Shown here one piece after another: positions 19,612-28,125 of a stretch of 64,000 bases of DNA. Position 1 is the first letter of the stretch; each line of letters starts with the position of its first letter. Made by a program: the position numbers and the translations under genes. The notes beneath the pieces are model-generated. The model saw nothing but the letters and a program-made list of their open reading frames with translations, was not told the DNA's origin and searched no databases. This stretch comes from Lysobacter enzymogenes (GTDB lineage: Bacteria > Pseudomonadota > Gammaproteobacteria > Xanthomonadales > Xanthomonadaceae), in NCBI RefSeq assembly GCF_017355525.1, contig NZ_CP067395.1, positions 4,371,001-4,435,000 on the forward strand. Direction: 5' to 3'.

Positions 19612-19682
19612 CTAGGCCGCCGCGCGCGCGCCCGGTAGGCCGCCGCGCGGACCCGCGGTGTTGAGCGCGACGCACCAATCGC
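19612..19682 (-). promoter_or_regulatory. Operator/promoter of the CMD gene, twin of 21035-21105
   Basis: Minus strand: GCGATTGGTGCG, 7 bases, CAACACCGCG (19682-19654), then 37 bases and CCTAG (19616-19612; -10-like TAGATT). The same blocks and the same 37-base spacing occur in front of the gene at 21178. The inner TTG-N12-CAA is compatible with a LysR-type binding site. The weak -35 region suggests an activator-dependent promoter. Confidence 0.7.
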
Positions 19683-19693
19683 CGCGGCGGCGA

Positions 19694-19724
19694 TGTCACA
19701 GGTCAACGCCGCGCTGCGACCTTG
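19694..19724 (+). promoter_or_regulatory. Putative ECF41 promoter of the sigma4-like/LysR operon
   Basis: TGTCACA (19694-19700), 16 bases, CGACCTTG (19717-19724), four bases, ATG (19729). The -35 element is identical to the ECF41 consensus, and the downstream octamer is shared with the sigma gene's own promoter. Confidence 0.68.
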
Positions 19725-19728
19725 AGGC

Positions 19729-19992
19729 ATGAACGCGCCAAACTCCCCGCCGCCTCGCCCGTTCGCGCCGGCCAACGCCGAACGCGTCTGGCGCGAATTC
19801 CTGCTCGCGCTGGACGCGCTGCCGCCCGGCGCGCGCGCCGCCTTGCTGCTGCATGCGCTGTTCCAGGCCAGCGCGGAAGACATCGCGCGGCTGATCGGCG
19901 AGCCGGCGCCGGCCTGCCGCGCGCACCTCGCCGATGCGCGCGCGCAGGCGCTGGCGCGGGTGGCCGAATGGCGCGGGAGCGCGACGCCATGA
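19729..19992 (+). CDS. Small sigma-region-4-like protein
   Basis: This 87-residue protein is essentially a free-standing sigma factor region 4. RVWREFLLALDALPPGARAALLLHALFQASAEDIARLIGE is followed by PACRAHLADARAQALARV, matching the helix-turn-helix of ECF sigma-4 without any region 2. It cannot direct transcription alone. By analogy it may bind promoter -35 DNA or the RNA polymerase flap, or act as a remnant or modulator of the ECF41 sigma factor. It overlaps the LysR gene by 4 bp (ATGA), so the two are co-translated. A near-perfect ECF41 promoter lies immediately upstream. Confidence 0.75.
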   Translation: MNAPNSPPPRPFAPANAERVWREFLLALDALPPGARAALLLHALFQASAEDIARLIGEPAPACRAHLADARAQALARVAEWRGSATP

Positions 19993-21011
19993 ACGCGGCC
20001 GCGCCGATCGCGTTCGAACGCGCGGAGCCGGCCGCGGACGCGCTGTCGTCCGGATTCTCGGCCAGCTATGCCGGCGTGGTCGCGTTCATCGCCGTGGCCA
20101 CCGAAGGCAGCTTCGCCCGCGCCGCCGACCGGCTCGGCATCGGCCGCTCGGCGGTCAGCCGCAGCGTGCAGAAACTGGAAGGGCAGGTCGGCGCGCGGCT
20201 GTTCTCGCGCACCACCCGCTCGACCTCGCTGACGCCCGAGGGCGAACTGTTCTTCGAGAACTGCCGGCCCGGCGTCGAGCGCATCCTGCAGGCGCTGGAA
20301 GACATGCGCGACCTGCGCGACGGGCCGCCGCGCGGGCAATTGCGCATCGGCGCCGCGCCGGGCTTCGGCCGCCGGGTGCTGGCGCCGCTGCTCGGCGAGT
20401 TCCGCCTGCGCCATCCCGGCATCGCGCTGGAATTGGCGCTGGACGAACGCACGCCCGATCTGGCCGTGGACCGGCTCGACTTGGTTTTCCGCGACGGCCG
20501 CCTCGACGACAGCCAGGTCATCGCCAAGCAACTTATCCCGATGCAGTGGCTGGTCTGCGCCTCGCCGGAGTACGCGCGCCGGCACGGGCTGCCGACCGCG
20601 GTCGCCGAACTCGAACGCCACGCCTGCCTCAACCGGCGCCTGCCGAACGGCCGCCTGCGCGCCTGGGAGTTCAAGCTCGACGGCCGCGCGCAGTCTCTGT
20701 CGCCGCCGGCCGAACTGACGTTCAACGACGACGAACTGCTGCTGCAAGCGGCGCTCGACGGACAGGGGCTGGCGCAACTGCCGGCCTATCTGGCCTGCGA
20801 GGCCGTGCGCGCCGGAACGCTGCTGCGCTGCCTCGGCGGTTACGCGCCCGACGACGGCGGCCATTACCTGTGCTACCTCAGCCGCCAGCAGCTGCCCAAG
20901 CGCGTGCGCGCGTTCATCGACTTCGTCACCGCGCGGGTGCGCGCGCTGGACCTCGACTGCGCGCTCGATCCCGACTGCGCCTGCGCCGGTGCGCCTGCGC
21001 ACGTCCGCTGA
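19989..21011 (+). CDS. LysR-type transcriptional regulator
   Basis: The protein has 340 residues. The winged HTH is at about residues 25-85 (FIAVATEGSFARAADRLGIGRSAVSRSVQKLEGQVGARLFSRTTRS). The effector-binding domain follows (GQLRIGAAPGFGRRVLAPLL, GQGLAQLPAYLACEAVRAGTL). The C-terminus carries an extra Cys/Asp-rich tail (DLDCALDPDCACAGAPAH), not standard for the family and possibly redox-sensitive. The N-terminus is about 20 residues longer than usual. It overlaps the sigma4-like gene upstream. Identical candidate operators lie on both sides of this gene, in front of the CMD gene and the oxidoreductase gene, so these are its likely targets. Confidence 0.9.
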   Translation: MNAAAPIAFERAEPAADALSSGFSASYAGVVAFIAVATEGSFARAADRLGIGRSAVSRSVQKLEGQVGARLFSRTTRSTSLTPEGELFFENCRPGVERILQALEDMRDLRDGPPRGQLRIGAAPGFGRRVLAPLLGEFRLRHPGIALELALDERTPDLAVDRLDLVFRDGRLDDSQVIAKQLIPMQWLVCASPEYARRHGLPTAVAELERHACLNRRLPNGRLRAWEFKLDGRAQSLSPPAELTFNDDELLLQAALDGQGLAQLPAYLACEAVRAGTLLRCLGGYAPDDGGHYLCYLSRQQLPKRVRAFIDFVTARVRALDLDCALDPDCACAGAPAHVR

Positions 21012-21034
21012 AGCTGCGCCGCCCGAGCCGCACT

Positions 21035-21105
21035 GCGATTGGTGCGCACAGGGCAACACCGCGCGGCCGCGGCGATGGCTACTGCCGGTGCGCGCGGCTG
21101 CCTAG
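21035..21105 (+). promoter_or_regulatory. Operator/promoter of the oxidoreductase gene, twin of 19612-19682
   Basis: GCGATTGGTGCG, 7 bases, CAACACCGCG (21035-21063), then 37 bases and CCTAG (21101-21105; -10-like TAGCAT). Twenty-two of 22 core bases and the spacing to CCTAG are the same as at the CMD promoter, in the outward-facing orientation relative to the LysR gene. Confidence 0.7.
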
Positions 21106-21177
21106 CATCGGCCCATCGTTCGCCGCCGCGCCTCGCCGCGGCCGCGCGCTTCGGCCATCCAAACGCACAGGTGCAGC

Positions 21178-21948
21178 ATGAAATTCCTCGTCATCGGCGG
21201 TACCGGCCTGATCGGCAGCAAGACCGTGGCGCGCCTGCGCGCGAACGGGCACGAAGCGGTGCCCGCCGCGCCTTCGACCGGCGTGGACATCCTCAGCGGC
21301 GCCGGGCTCGACGCGGCGATGGCCGGCGCCGACGTGGTGATCGACCTGTCCAACTCGCCCTCGTTCGCCGACGAGGCGGTGCTGGCGTTCTTCCGCACCG
21401 CCGGCCGCACGATTCTCGCGGCCGAAGCGCGCGCCGGCGTGCGGCACCATCTGGCGCTGTCGGTGGTCGGCACGCAGAAACTGAGCGAGAGCGGCTACTT
21501 CCGCGCCAAGATCGCCCAGGAACAGCTGATCCGCGAGTCCGGCCGGCCCTACACCATCGTCCACTCGACCCAGTTCTTCGAATTCCTGCCCGGCATCGTC
21601 CAGTCCGGCGCCGACGGCGCGAGCGTGCGCCTGCCGCGCGCGCTGGTCCAGCCGATCGCCGCCGAAGACGTCGCCGACGCGGTCGCGCGTTGCGCGCAGC
21701 AGGCGCCGGTCAACGGCATCGTCGAGATCGCCGGCCCCGAGCGCGAACCGCTCGCGAATCTGGCGCAGCGTTTCATGCGCATCGTCCAGGACCCGCGCGT
21801 AGCGGTCGGCGACCCGCAGGCGCGTTACTTCGGCGCGCGGCTCGACGACGACACGCTGGTGCCGCAAGGGCAGGCCTGGCTCGGCGCGACGAATTTCGAG
21901 CGCTGGCTGGAGCAGTCCGAGTACGCGCGCTACGCCGCGCGGATCTGA
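21178..21948 (+). CDS. NAD(P)-binding oxidoreductase (atypical SDR, NmrA/YwnB-like)
   Basis: This cytoplasmic protein of 256 residues starts with a Rossmann fold: MKFLVIGGTGLIGSKTV has the GGTGxxG dinucleotide motif, and GADVVIDLSNSPSFAD follows. YFRAKIAQEQLIRESGRPYTIVHSTQFFEFL is characteristic of the NAD(P)H-binding SDR family that includes NmrA-like sensors and quinone oxidoreductases. It lacks the classical YxxxK dyad; Y-x-R-A-K is in the equivalent place. Oxidoreductase/epimerase genes are a standard class of ECF41 partner. It is preceded by the twin LysR-type operator and followed 72 bp later by ohr. Confidence 0.87.
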   Translation: MKFLVIGGTGLIGSKTVARLRANGHEAVPAAPSTGVDILSGAGLDAAMAGADVVIDLSNSPSFADEAVLAFFRTAGRTILAAEARAGVRHHLALSVVGTQKLSESGYFRAKIAQEQLIRESGRPYTIVHSTQFFEFLPGIVQSGADGASVRLPRALVQPIAAEDVADAVARCAQQAPVNGIVEIAGPEREPLANLAQRFMRIVQDPRVAVGDPQARYFGARLDDDTLVPQGQAWLGATNFERWLEQSEYARYAARI

Positions 21949-22020
21949 CCTTCGCCCCGCCGCTGCCTGGCCGTCGCGCGCGAGCGCGGCGGCGCAGCGT
22001 TCGCTCCCAGGATCGCGGCC

Positions 22021-22515
22021 ATGTCCCCGCTGCAAGCCCCGCCCGCCAGCCTGCTGGACAAATACCGCGGCGACGCCGGCGTCGAGCTCTACACCGGGCG
22101 CGTCAGCGTGCGCGGCGGCGAAGCCGGGCATGCGCGCGCGTCCGGCGTGGTGCGTTCCGACGACGGCGCGCTGGCGGTGGAACTGCGCCTGCCGCCCGAA
22201 CTCGGCGGCCCCGGCGGCGGCAGCAATCCCGAACAATTGCTGGCGGCCGGCTACGCCGCCTGTTTCCACGGCGCGCTGGTGTTGCTGGCGCAGCGCGCCG
22301 ACGTGGTTTTGACGGAGGTCTGCGTCGACGCCGCGGTGACGTTCGCGCGCGATCCGATCGACGGCCTGTTCCTGCTCTCGGCCGAGATCCGCGTGTGTTT
22401 GCCGGGCCTGGATCGCGCGCTGGCGGCGGAACTGGTGCGCAATACCGAGCGCATTTGTCCTTACGCGAAGATGTTCCGGCAAGGCATCGATCACGTAGTC
22501 ACGGTCGAATCGTGA
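22021..22515 (+). CDS. ohr: Organic hydroperoxide resistance protein (Ohr/OsmC family)
   Basis: This is a thiol-dependent peroxidase of 164 residues that reduces organic hydroperoxides in the cytoplasm, usually with lipoylated partners. The two catalytic cysteines are present: Cys81 in GYAACFHGAL and Cys146 in ERICPYAKM. The Ohr signature GGSNPEQLLAAGYAACF precedes the first. The N-terminus is about 20 residues longer than E. coli OsmC. It probably shares a transcript with the oxidoreductase gene upstream. No separate ohrR gene is in the window, so control may come from the LysR/ECF41 circuit. Confidence 0.93.
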   Translation: MSPLQAPPASLLDKYRGDAGVELYTGRVSVRGGEAGHARASGVVRSDDGALAVELRLPPELGGPGGGSNPEQLLAAGYAACFHGALVLLAQRADVVLTEVCVDAAVTFARDPIDGLFLLSAEIRVCLPGLDRALAAELVRNTERICPYAKMFRQGIDHVVTVES

Positions 22516-22523
22516 GAGCCACC

Positions 22524-22610
22524 TGTAGGAGCGGCGCAAGCCGCGACCGCGAAACCTCGCTTGCGCCGCGAGCCCGAAGTCCCGCGGTCGCGACTCGCGT
22601 CGCTCCTACA
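22524..22610. repeat. Family B palindromic repeat (REP-like)
   Basis: TGTAGGAGCGGCGCAAGCCG and its inverted counterpart GACTCGCGTCGCTCCTACA are separated by about 50 bases. Other copies: 29837-29922, 36186-36342, 42479-42544 and 59155-59251. The class resembles the REP sequences of Pseudomonas and Xanthomonadaceae. Confidence 0.9.
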
Positions 22611-22659
22611 GCCGGAATCGAAGCCGCGATGCGTGCCGGCCAAAACGATCCCGCAAACG

Positions 22660-22689
22660 AAAAAGCCCCCGCACTGAGCGGGGGCTTTT
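22660..22689. terminator. Bidirectional intrinsic terminator between ohr and rho
   Basis: AAAAAGCCCCCGC and GCGGGGGCTTTT form a perfect stem with an ACTGA loop. There is an A-run on one side and a T-run on the other, so it can stop transcription of the convergent ohr and rho genes. Confidence 0.92.
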
Positions 22690-22713
22690 CCTGTCGAACC
22701 GAACCGATCCGGC

Positions 22714-24495
22714 TCAGCGCTTCATCGAACTGAAGAACTCGTCGTTCGACTTGGTCGTCTTCATCTTGTCGAGCAGGAACTCCATCGCGCCGATTTCGTC
22801 CATGCCGTGCAGCAGCTTGCGCAGGATCCAGATCTTCTGCAGCAGCTCCGGCTCGATCAGCAGGTCTTCGCGACGCGTGCCCGAACGGTTGATGTCGATC
22901 GCCGGGTACACGCGCTTTTCGGCGATGCGGCGGTTCAGGTGCACTTCCGAGTTGCCGGTGCCCTTGAACTCCTCGTAGATCACCTCGTCCATCTTGCTGC
23001 CGGTGTCGATCAGCGCGGTCGCGATGATCGTCAGCGAGCCGCCTTCCTCGACGTTGCGCGCGGCGCCGAAGAAGCGCTTGGGACGGTGCAGGGCGTTGGC
23101 GTCGACGCCGCCCGACAGCACCTTGCCGGAACTCGGCACGACGTTGTTGTAGGCGCGGGCCAGGCGGGTGATCGAGTCGAGCAGGATCACCACGTCCTTC
23201 TTGTGTTCGACCAGGCGCTTGGCGCGCTCGATCACCATCTCGGCGACCTGCACGTGGCGCGCGGCGGGTTCGTCGAAGGTCGAGGAGACCACTTCGCCGC
23301 GCACGGTGCGCTGCATTTCGGTCACTTCTTCCGGACGCTCGTCGACCAGCAGCACGATCAGGTGCACGTCGGGATGGTTGTGGGTGATCGCGGTGGCGAC
23401 CTGCTGCATCATCATGGTCTTGCCGGCCTTCGGCGGCGAGACGATCAGCGCGCGCTGGCCTTTGCCTTGCGGCGCCATCAGGTCGAGGATGCGGCCGGTG
23501 ATGTCTTCGGTCGAACCGTCGCCGCGCTCGAGCTTGAACTTGCGGCGCGGGAACAGCGGGGTCAGGTTCTCGAACAGGACCTTGTTCTTCGACGCTTCCA
23601 GCGGCTCGCCGTTGATGCTGTCGACCACCGACAGCGCGAAATAGCGTTCGCCGTCCTTGGGGAAGCGGATGCGGCCGGACAGATGGTCGCCGGTGCGCAG
23701 GTTGAAGCGGCGGATCTGGCTCGGCGAGATGTAGGTGTCGTCCGGTCCGGCCAGGTAGCTGGCCTCGGCCGCGCGCAGGAAGCCGAAGCCGTCGGGCAGG
23801 ATTTCCAGCACGCCGTCGGCGGCGACGCCTTCGCCGTGGCGGGTCAGCACCTTGAGCAGGGCGAAGATCACGTCCTGCTTGCGCGCGCGGGCGACGCCTT
23901 CCTGGATGCTGAGCTGGTCGGCCAGGTCGAGCAGCTTCGGCGCCGGCATGCGCTTGAGGTCGCCGAGCGAGTACTGCGGGAAGCCCTCGGGCACCTGCGG
24001 GTGCGGACGCGGGACGAAGTTCTCGCCGTTGTCGCCGAAGTCTTCGCCGCCGTTGCCGCCGCGCGGCTGCTGGCGGTTGTTGCGGTCGCGTTCGCGGCGG
24101 TTGCGGAAGCGGTCGCGGCGGTTGTTGCCGCCGCGGTTGTTGTCGAAGCCGCCGTCGCGCTGCTGGCCCTGGTTCTGGCCTTGCTGCTGCGATTGCGGGT
24201 TGTTGGGCTGGCCGCCTTCGGCGGCGGCGTGGCCGTTGCTGTGGGGCGCGGCGGTCTCGGCGGCGCCGGAGGCGGCCGGAGCGGACTCGCCGGCGCTGGC
24301 GGCCGGAGCGGGCGTCTTGGGCTGGCGCGGGGCCGGCGCGGCGGCCGCGGCCGGCTCGCTGGCGGGCATCGGCGCGGGAATCAGGGGGCTGGCATCGGCG
24401 ACGACGGCCGGAGCGGTTTCGGCGGCCTTGCTGGCGCGCGGCTTGCGCACGCGCTTCTCGGCGGTGTCGCCAGCGTCGGGGGTCTTATCGGACAA
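22714..24495 (-). CDS. rho: Transcription termination factor Rho
   Basis: This is the hexameric RNA-dependent ATPase/helicase that ends transcription. At 593 residues it is about 170 longer than E. coli Rho. The core is canonical: RNA-binding domain ([20 protein letters not shown]), Walker A in [15 protein letters not shown], Walker B in [16 protein letters not shown], the Q/R loops and the C-terminal [20 protein letters not shown]. The extra N-terminus is an Ala/Pro region followed by a low-complexity Asn/Gln/Gly/Arg stretch (about residues 95-160). The start is a TTG with GAGGA upstream; no ATG or GTG is available in frame before the core. trxA lies 279 bp upstream on the same strand. Confidence 0.97.
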   Translation of the reverse strand: MSDKTPDAGDTAEKRVRKPRASKAAETAPAVVADASPLIPAPMPASEPAAAAAPAPRQPKTPAPAASAGESAPAASGAAETAAPHSNGHAAAEGGQPNNPQSQQQGQNQGQQRDGGFDNNRGGNNRRDRFRNRRERDRNNRQQPRGGNGGEDFGDNGENFVPRPHPQVPEGFPQYSLGDLKRMPAPKLLDLADQLSIQEGVARARKQDVIFALLKVLTRHGEGVAADGVLEILPDGFGFLRAAEASYLAGPDDTYISPSQIRRFNLRTGDHLSGRIRFPKDGERYFALSVVDSINGEPLEASKNKVLFENLTPLFPRRKFKLERGDGSTEDITGRILDLMAPQGKGQRALIVSPPKAGKTMMMQQVATAITHNHPDVHLIVLLVDERPEEVTEMQRTVRGEVVSSTFDEPAARHVQVAEMVIERAKRLVEHKKDVVILLDSITRLARAYNNVVPSSGKVLSGGVDANALHRPKRFFGAARNVEEGGSLTIIATALIDTGSKMDEVIYEEFKGTGNSEVHLNRRIAEKRVYPAIDINRSGTRREDLLIEPELLQKIWILRKLLHGMDEIGAMEFLLDKMKTTKSNDEFFSSMKR

Positions 24496-24774
24496 GCGGA
24501 GGTTCCTCGCTAAGCGGCGAGCGCTCGCATCGGGCGAGCGGGACGTCAGGGACGTGGGTTGATGTGATGAGTAGCTAGACGGGGTGCGGCGCTGGGGACG
24601 CGAAGTCCGACGCCGGGTACTGCGAAACTAGCACTGCTGCGGGGCTGCGGCAAGATTCCCCAATCCTGCCGTTCACCTGGACCGGCCGGCGTGCGCCGGG
24701 TCCGGCCAGGAGCGTCCGCGCCCGTGGCGGGCGCGAACGTCACGCGATCATGCGACGCGGCTCAGGCCGGCGCG

Positions 24775-25107
24775 TCAGATCGCCTTGTCGATCATCTGGG
24801 TCAGCAGGGTCTTGATGTTCGGCGGCGCGCCGAGCTGGGTCGAGTGGATCTGGCCGTCCTTGAACATCATCAGCATCGGAATGCTGCGGATGTTGTAGCG
24901 CACGCCGACCGCGGGATGTTCCTGCACGTCGACCTTGACGACCTTGGCGCGGCCTTCGTATTGCTCGGCCAGCTGCTCGACGATCGGGCCGATGGCCTTG
25001 CACGGGCCGCACCACGGCGCCCAGAAATCGACCAGGACGGGTTCGGACGACTGCAGCACGGTGGCATCGAAATCGCTAGCGCCAGCATGCAGAACTTTTT
25101 CGCTCAC
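24775..25107 (-). CDS. trxA: Thioredoxin 1
   Basis: This cytoplasmic dithiol-disulfide reductase has 110 residues. The active site is FWAPWCGPCKAI (Cys33, Cys36), with the cis-Pro in SIPMLMMFKDG. It starts at a GTG with AGGAG upstream. It precedes rho and is divergent from rhlB, the arrangement found around rho in many gammaproteobacteria. Confidence 0.97.
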   Translation of the reverse strand: MSEKVLHAGASDFDATVLQSSEPVLVDFWAPWCGPCKAIGPIVEQLAEQYEGRAKVVKVDVQEHPAVGVRYNIRSIPMLMMFKDGQIHSTQLGAPPNIKTLLTQMIDKAI

Positions 25108-25396
25108 GGGGGTCTCCTGCGGGTGCCCAAACCATACGGTTAAGGCTAATTTGGAACGGAATGCCCGGGCGGGCCATGCCGGGCGGGGGCTTACGCTAAA
25201 CTGGGGCGTTTCGTGGCGCCTTCAAGGCCCCTTCAAGGGCTGGGACACAGCGTATCGCGTCGCGCCACGGCCTCCTCGAACCGGTCTTTCCGATACATAA
25301 ATCGGGTGCCGGCTCGGCCCCGGCAGTCTGCTTCGCCGACGCCACCCACGCAAGCGACACCCTACGGCGCCGAACCGGCGCGGATTCCGGAAACGC

Positions 25397-27199
25397 ATGA
25401 GCGACAAGCCTTTAACCGATATCACGTTCTCCTCCTTCGACCTGCATCCGAGCTTGCTCGCGGGTCTGGAAGCGGCCGGGTTTTCCCGCTGCACCCCGAT
25501 TCAGGCGCTGACCCTGCCGATCGCCCTGACCGGCCGCGACGTCGCCGGCCAGGCCCAGACCGGCACCGGCAAGACCCTGGCCTTCCTGGTCGCGGTCATC
25601 AACCGCCTGCTGACCCGCCCGGCCCTGGCCGAGCGCAAGCCCGAAGACCCGCGCGCCCTGATCCTGGCGCCGACCCGCGAACTGGCGATCCAGATCCACA
25701 AGGACGCGGTCAAATTCGGCTCCGAGCTGGGCCTGAAGTTCGCCCTGGTTTACGGCGGCGTCGACTACGACAAGCAGCGCGAGCTGCTGCAGAAGGGCGC
25801 CGACGTCATCATCGCCACGCCCGGGCGCCTGATCGACTACGTCAAGCAGCACAAGGTGGTGTCGCTGCACGCCTGCGAAGTGTGCGTGCTCGACGAAGCC
25901 GACCGCATGTTCGACCTGGGCTTCATCAAGGACATCCGCTTCCTGCTGCGGCGCATGCCGATCCGCACCGAGCGCCAGACCCTGTTGTTCTCGGCCACCC
26001 TGAGCCATCGCGTGCTCGAGCTGGCCTACGAGCACATGAACGAGCCCGAGAAGGTCGTGGTCGAGACCGAGTTCATCACCGCGGCCAAGGTCCGGCAGAA
26101 GGTCTATTTCCCGGCCGACGACGAGAAGATCCCGCTGCTGCTGGGCCTGCTGTCGCGCAGCGAGGGCGCGCGCACGATGGTGTTCGTCAACACCAAGGCC
26201 TTCGTCGAGCGCGTCGCGCGCGCGCTGGAGCGCGGCGGCTACCGGGTCGGCGTGCTGTCCGGCGACGTGCCGCAGAAGAAGCGCGAGTCGCTGCTCAACA
26301 AGTTCCAGAAGGGCCAGCTCGAGATCCTGGTCGCCACCGACGTGGCCGCGCGCGGCCTGCACATCGACGGCGTCAGCCACGTCTACAACTACGACCTGCC
26401 GTTCGACGCGGAAGACTACGTCCACCGCATCGGCCGCACCGCGCGCCTGGGCGCCGAGGGCGACGCGATCAGCTTCGCCTGCGAGCGCTATGCGATGAGC
26501 CTGCCGGACATCGAGGCCTACATCGAGCAGAAGCTGCCGACTTCGCCGGTCGACGCCGAACTGCTGGTGGCCCTGCCGCGTCCGCAGCGCGAGCTGCCGG
26601 CATCCGAGGACGGCGAAGAAGAAAGCGAGAGCATCGGCGCGATCTTCAAGGAAGCGCGCGAGCAGCGCGCGGCCGACGAACAGCGCCGCGGTGGCGGCGC
26701 TGGCGGCCGTGGCCGCAGCAGCGGCGGCGGGCGTAGCGGCGGTCCCGGCGGCCGCAGCGAAGGCCGTCGCGACGGCGCGCCGCGCAAGCCGCGCAGCGAA
26801 GAAGGCGCGGCCGCGACGGCCGGCGCCGAAGCCGGCGCGCCGCGTCCGCCGCGCAAGCCGCGCGTCGAAGGCGAGGCGGTGCCCGATGCCGCCAAGGTCG
26901 CCGCCGCTGTGGGCACGGGCGCGAGCCCGGCCGCCGAAGGCGAGCGCGCGCCGCGCAAGCGCCGCCGCCGTCGCGGCGGTCGCCGCATCGACGGTGCCGA
27001 GGGCACGGCGAATCCGGCGCAGGCCGCTCAGCCGGCGGCCGCGGCCGGCGGTCCCAAGGCGGTGCCCGCGAACAAGCCGGCCGCCAAGCCGGCCGCCGCC
27101 GCGCAGCCGGCCGCGCCGCAGGGTCAGCCGTCGCTGTTGAGCCGCATCAGCCGCAAGCTGAAGTCGCTGGTGGCGCGTCCGCCGCGTAGCCAGCACTAA
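25397..27199 (+). CDS. rhlB: ATP-dependent RNA helicase RhlB
   Basis: This DEAD-box helicase partners RNase E in the RNA degradosome. It has 600 residues. Motifs are in order: Q motif ([13 protein letters not shown]), I (AQTGTGKT), Ia (PTRELAIQ), II (DEAD in [13 protein letters not shown]), III (SAT), then the RecA2 motifs ([36 protein letters not shown]). After about residue 430 comes a ~170-residue basic tail rich in Gly/Arg/Ala/Pro ([25 protein letters not shown]). It is longer than in E. coli RhlB and probably RNA-binding. It is divergent from trxA. Confidence 0.96.
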   Translation: MSDKPLTDITFSSFDLHPSLLAGLEAAGFSRCTPIQALTLPIALTGRDVAGQAQTGTGKTLAFLVAVINRLLTRPALAERKPEDPRALILAPTRELAIQIHKDAVKFGSELGLKFALVYGGVDYDKQRELLQKGADVIIATPGRLIDYVKQHKVVSLHACEVCVLDEADRMFDLGFIKDIRFLLRRMPIRTERQTLLFSATLSHRVLELAYEHMNEPEKVVVETEFITAAKVRQKVYFPADDEKIPLLLGLLSRSEGARTMVFVNTKAFVERVARALERGGYRVGVLSGDVPQKKRESLLNKFQKGQLEILVATDVAARGLHIDGVSHVYNYDLPFDAEDYVHRIGRTARLGAEGDAISFACERYAMSLPDIEAYIEQKLPTSPVDAELLVALPRPQRELPASEDGEEESESIGAIFKEAREQRAADEQRRGGGAGGRGRSSGGGRSGGPGGRSEGRRDGAPRKPRSEEGAAATAGAEAGAPRPPRKPRVEGEAVPDAAKVAAAVGTGASPAAEGERAPRKRRRRRGGRRIDGAEGTANPAQAAQPAAAAGGPKAVPANKPAAKPAAAAQPAAPQGQPSLLSRISRKLKSLVARPPRSQH

Positions 27200-27261
27200 G
27201 CGGGTCGGGCGAAGCGGCGCGCGCCGCTTCGCCGCGAGCCGGCGGTAAAGCGCCGGAACCG

Positions 27262-27317
27262 AAGCCCCTCCCACCACCGTCCCTGCATGCTCCGGGGCGG
27301 TGGTGGGAGGGGCTTTG
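27262..27317 (+). terminator. Hairpin terminator downstream of rhlB
   Basis: AAGCCCCTCCCACCACCG and its complement CGGTGGTGGGAGGGGCTT form a ~18-bp stem around a 20-base loop, followed by TTGTGCTTTT. The T-run is weak, but the stem is strong and lies 62 bp after the rhlB stop. Confidence 0.7.
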
Positions 27318-27324
27318 TGCTTTT

Positions 27325-27411
27325 GTGGGAGGGCCTTCAGGCCCGATGCCTTCCGCTGCGATGTTTCGATAGCCGCTGAAACGAGAGCCTCGGGCCTGAA
27401 GGCCCTCCCAC
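27325..27411. repeat. Family C palindromic repeat (complete copy)
   Basis: GTGGGAGGGCCTTCAGGCCC and the inverted GGGCCTGAAGGCCCTCCCAC enclose about 47 bases. Each half is itself able to form a hairpin (GGGCCTTCAGGCCC). Related half-copies occur at 10899, 17511 and 37605, and in the 39-bp array at 37373. Confidence 0.88.
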
Positions 27412-27432
27412 CGTCGGTTCCCGCGCCGGCGC

Positions 27433-27870
27433 TTATTGAGTGCGGCTGTAGAACACCGACCAGGTATTGGCCGCGGTCTCCGACAACTGGAATACATCCA
27501 GATCGCCGTCGCCGTCGATGTCCAGCAACTGATACTGGTTGCCGTAGCCCGGCGACGCCGGCCAGCCGACGCCGAAGGCGCCGCCCGCGTACGGCCAGAC
27601 GCTGCCGACGCCGCCGCTGCCGGGTTCGAAGTGGCCGCGGCGGCCGCTGCCGCCGGCGTTGCACCAGATGGTCAGGCGCCAGTTGGCCGGGGTGCCGCCG
27701 AAGAACGGGAAGATCACGAAGCGGGCGTTGTTGAAGCCGGTGGATCCGGCCGGGCAGGCCAGCGTGGCGATGTTGATCGGCGCGTCGTACGACTCGGCGC
27801 GCGCGCCGTCGGCGTACAGCCCGGCGGCCGCGAGCGCGGCGCAGGCGAGCGAAAGCTTGAGCAGGTGCAT
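27433..27870 (-). CDS. Secreted protein with one calcium-binding DxDGDGDxD motif
   Basis: The 145-residue protein has a clear signal peptide (LLKLSLACAALAAAGLYADGARA) and a perfect AAGGAG site before its ATG. The mature part contains two Cys residues (about positions 39 and 70) that could form a disulfide. Near the C-terminus YQLLDIDGDGDLDVFQLSET is a single FG-GAP/VCBS-type calcium loop, followed by NTWSVFYSRTQ. I do not recognise a family beyond this motif. It is a small exported protein, perhaps a fragment of or adaptation from larger FG-GAP exoproteins. It is monocistronic, between rhlB and ftsE. Confidence 0.78.
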   Translation of the reverse strand: MHLLKLSLACAALAAAGLYADGARAESYDAPINIATLACPAGSTGFNNARFVIFPFFGGTPANWRLTIWCNAGGSGRRGHFEPGSGGVGSVWPYAGGAFGVGWPASPGYGNQYQLLDIDGDGDLDVFQLSETAANTWSVFYSRTQ

Positions 27871-28125
27871 GATCCGACTCCTTGGAAGCGTGATGAGGCC
27901 GTCCCGCCGGTGCGGGCGGCGCGGTTCGCTGCGGATGTCGGACTGAACGCTGGAACGAGTTCGGCGCGCGGCGCCGGCGGCCGCGCAACTGCCGGCCTGG
28001 GATGCCCGCGCGCGGCGGACGGACCGGTCTTGGATGGGGCGGCGCGGGCCGCAGCGCGAACATAGGCCAAACCCGCGGGTCGAAACGTGATGATTTCCGG
28101 CGATTCGCTCTGCGATACTTCCGCC

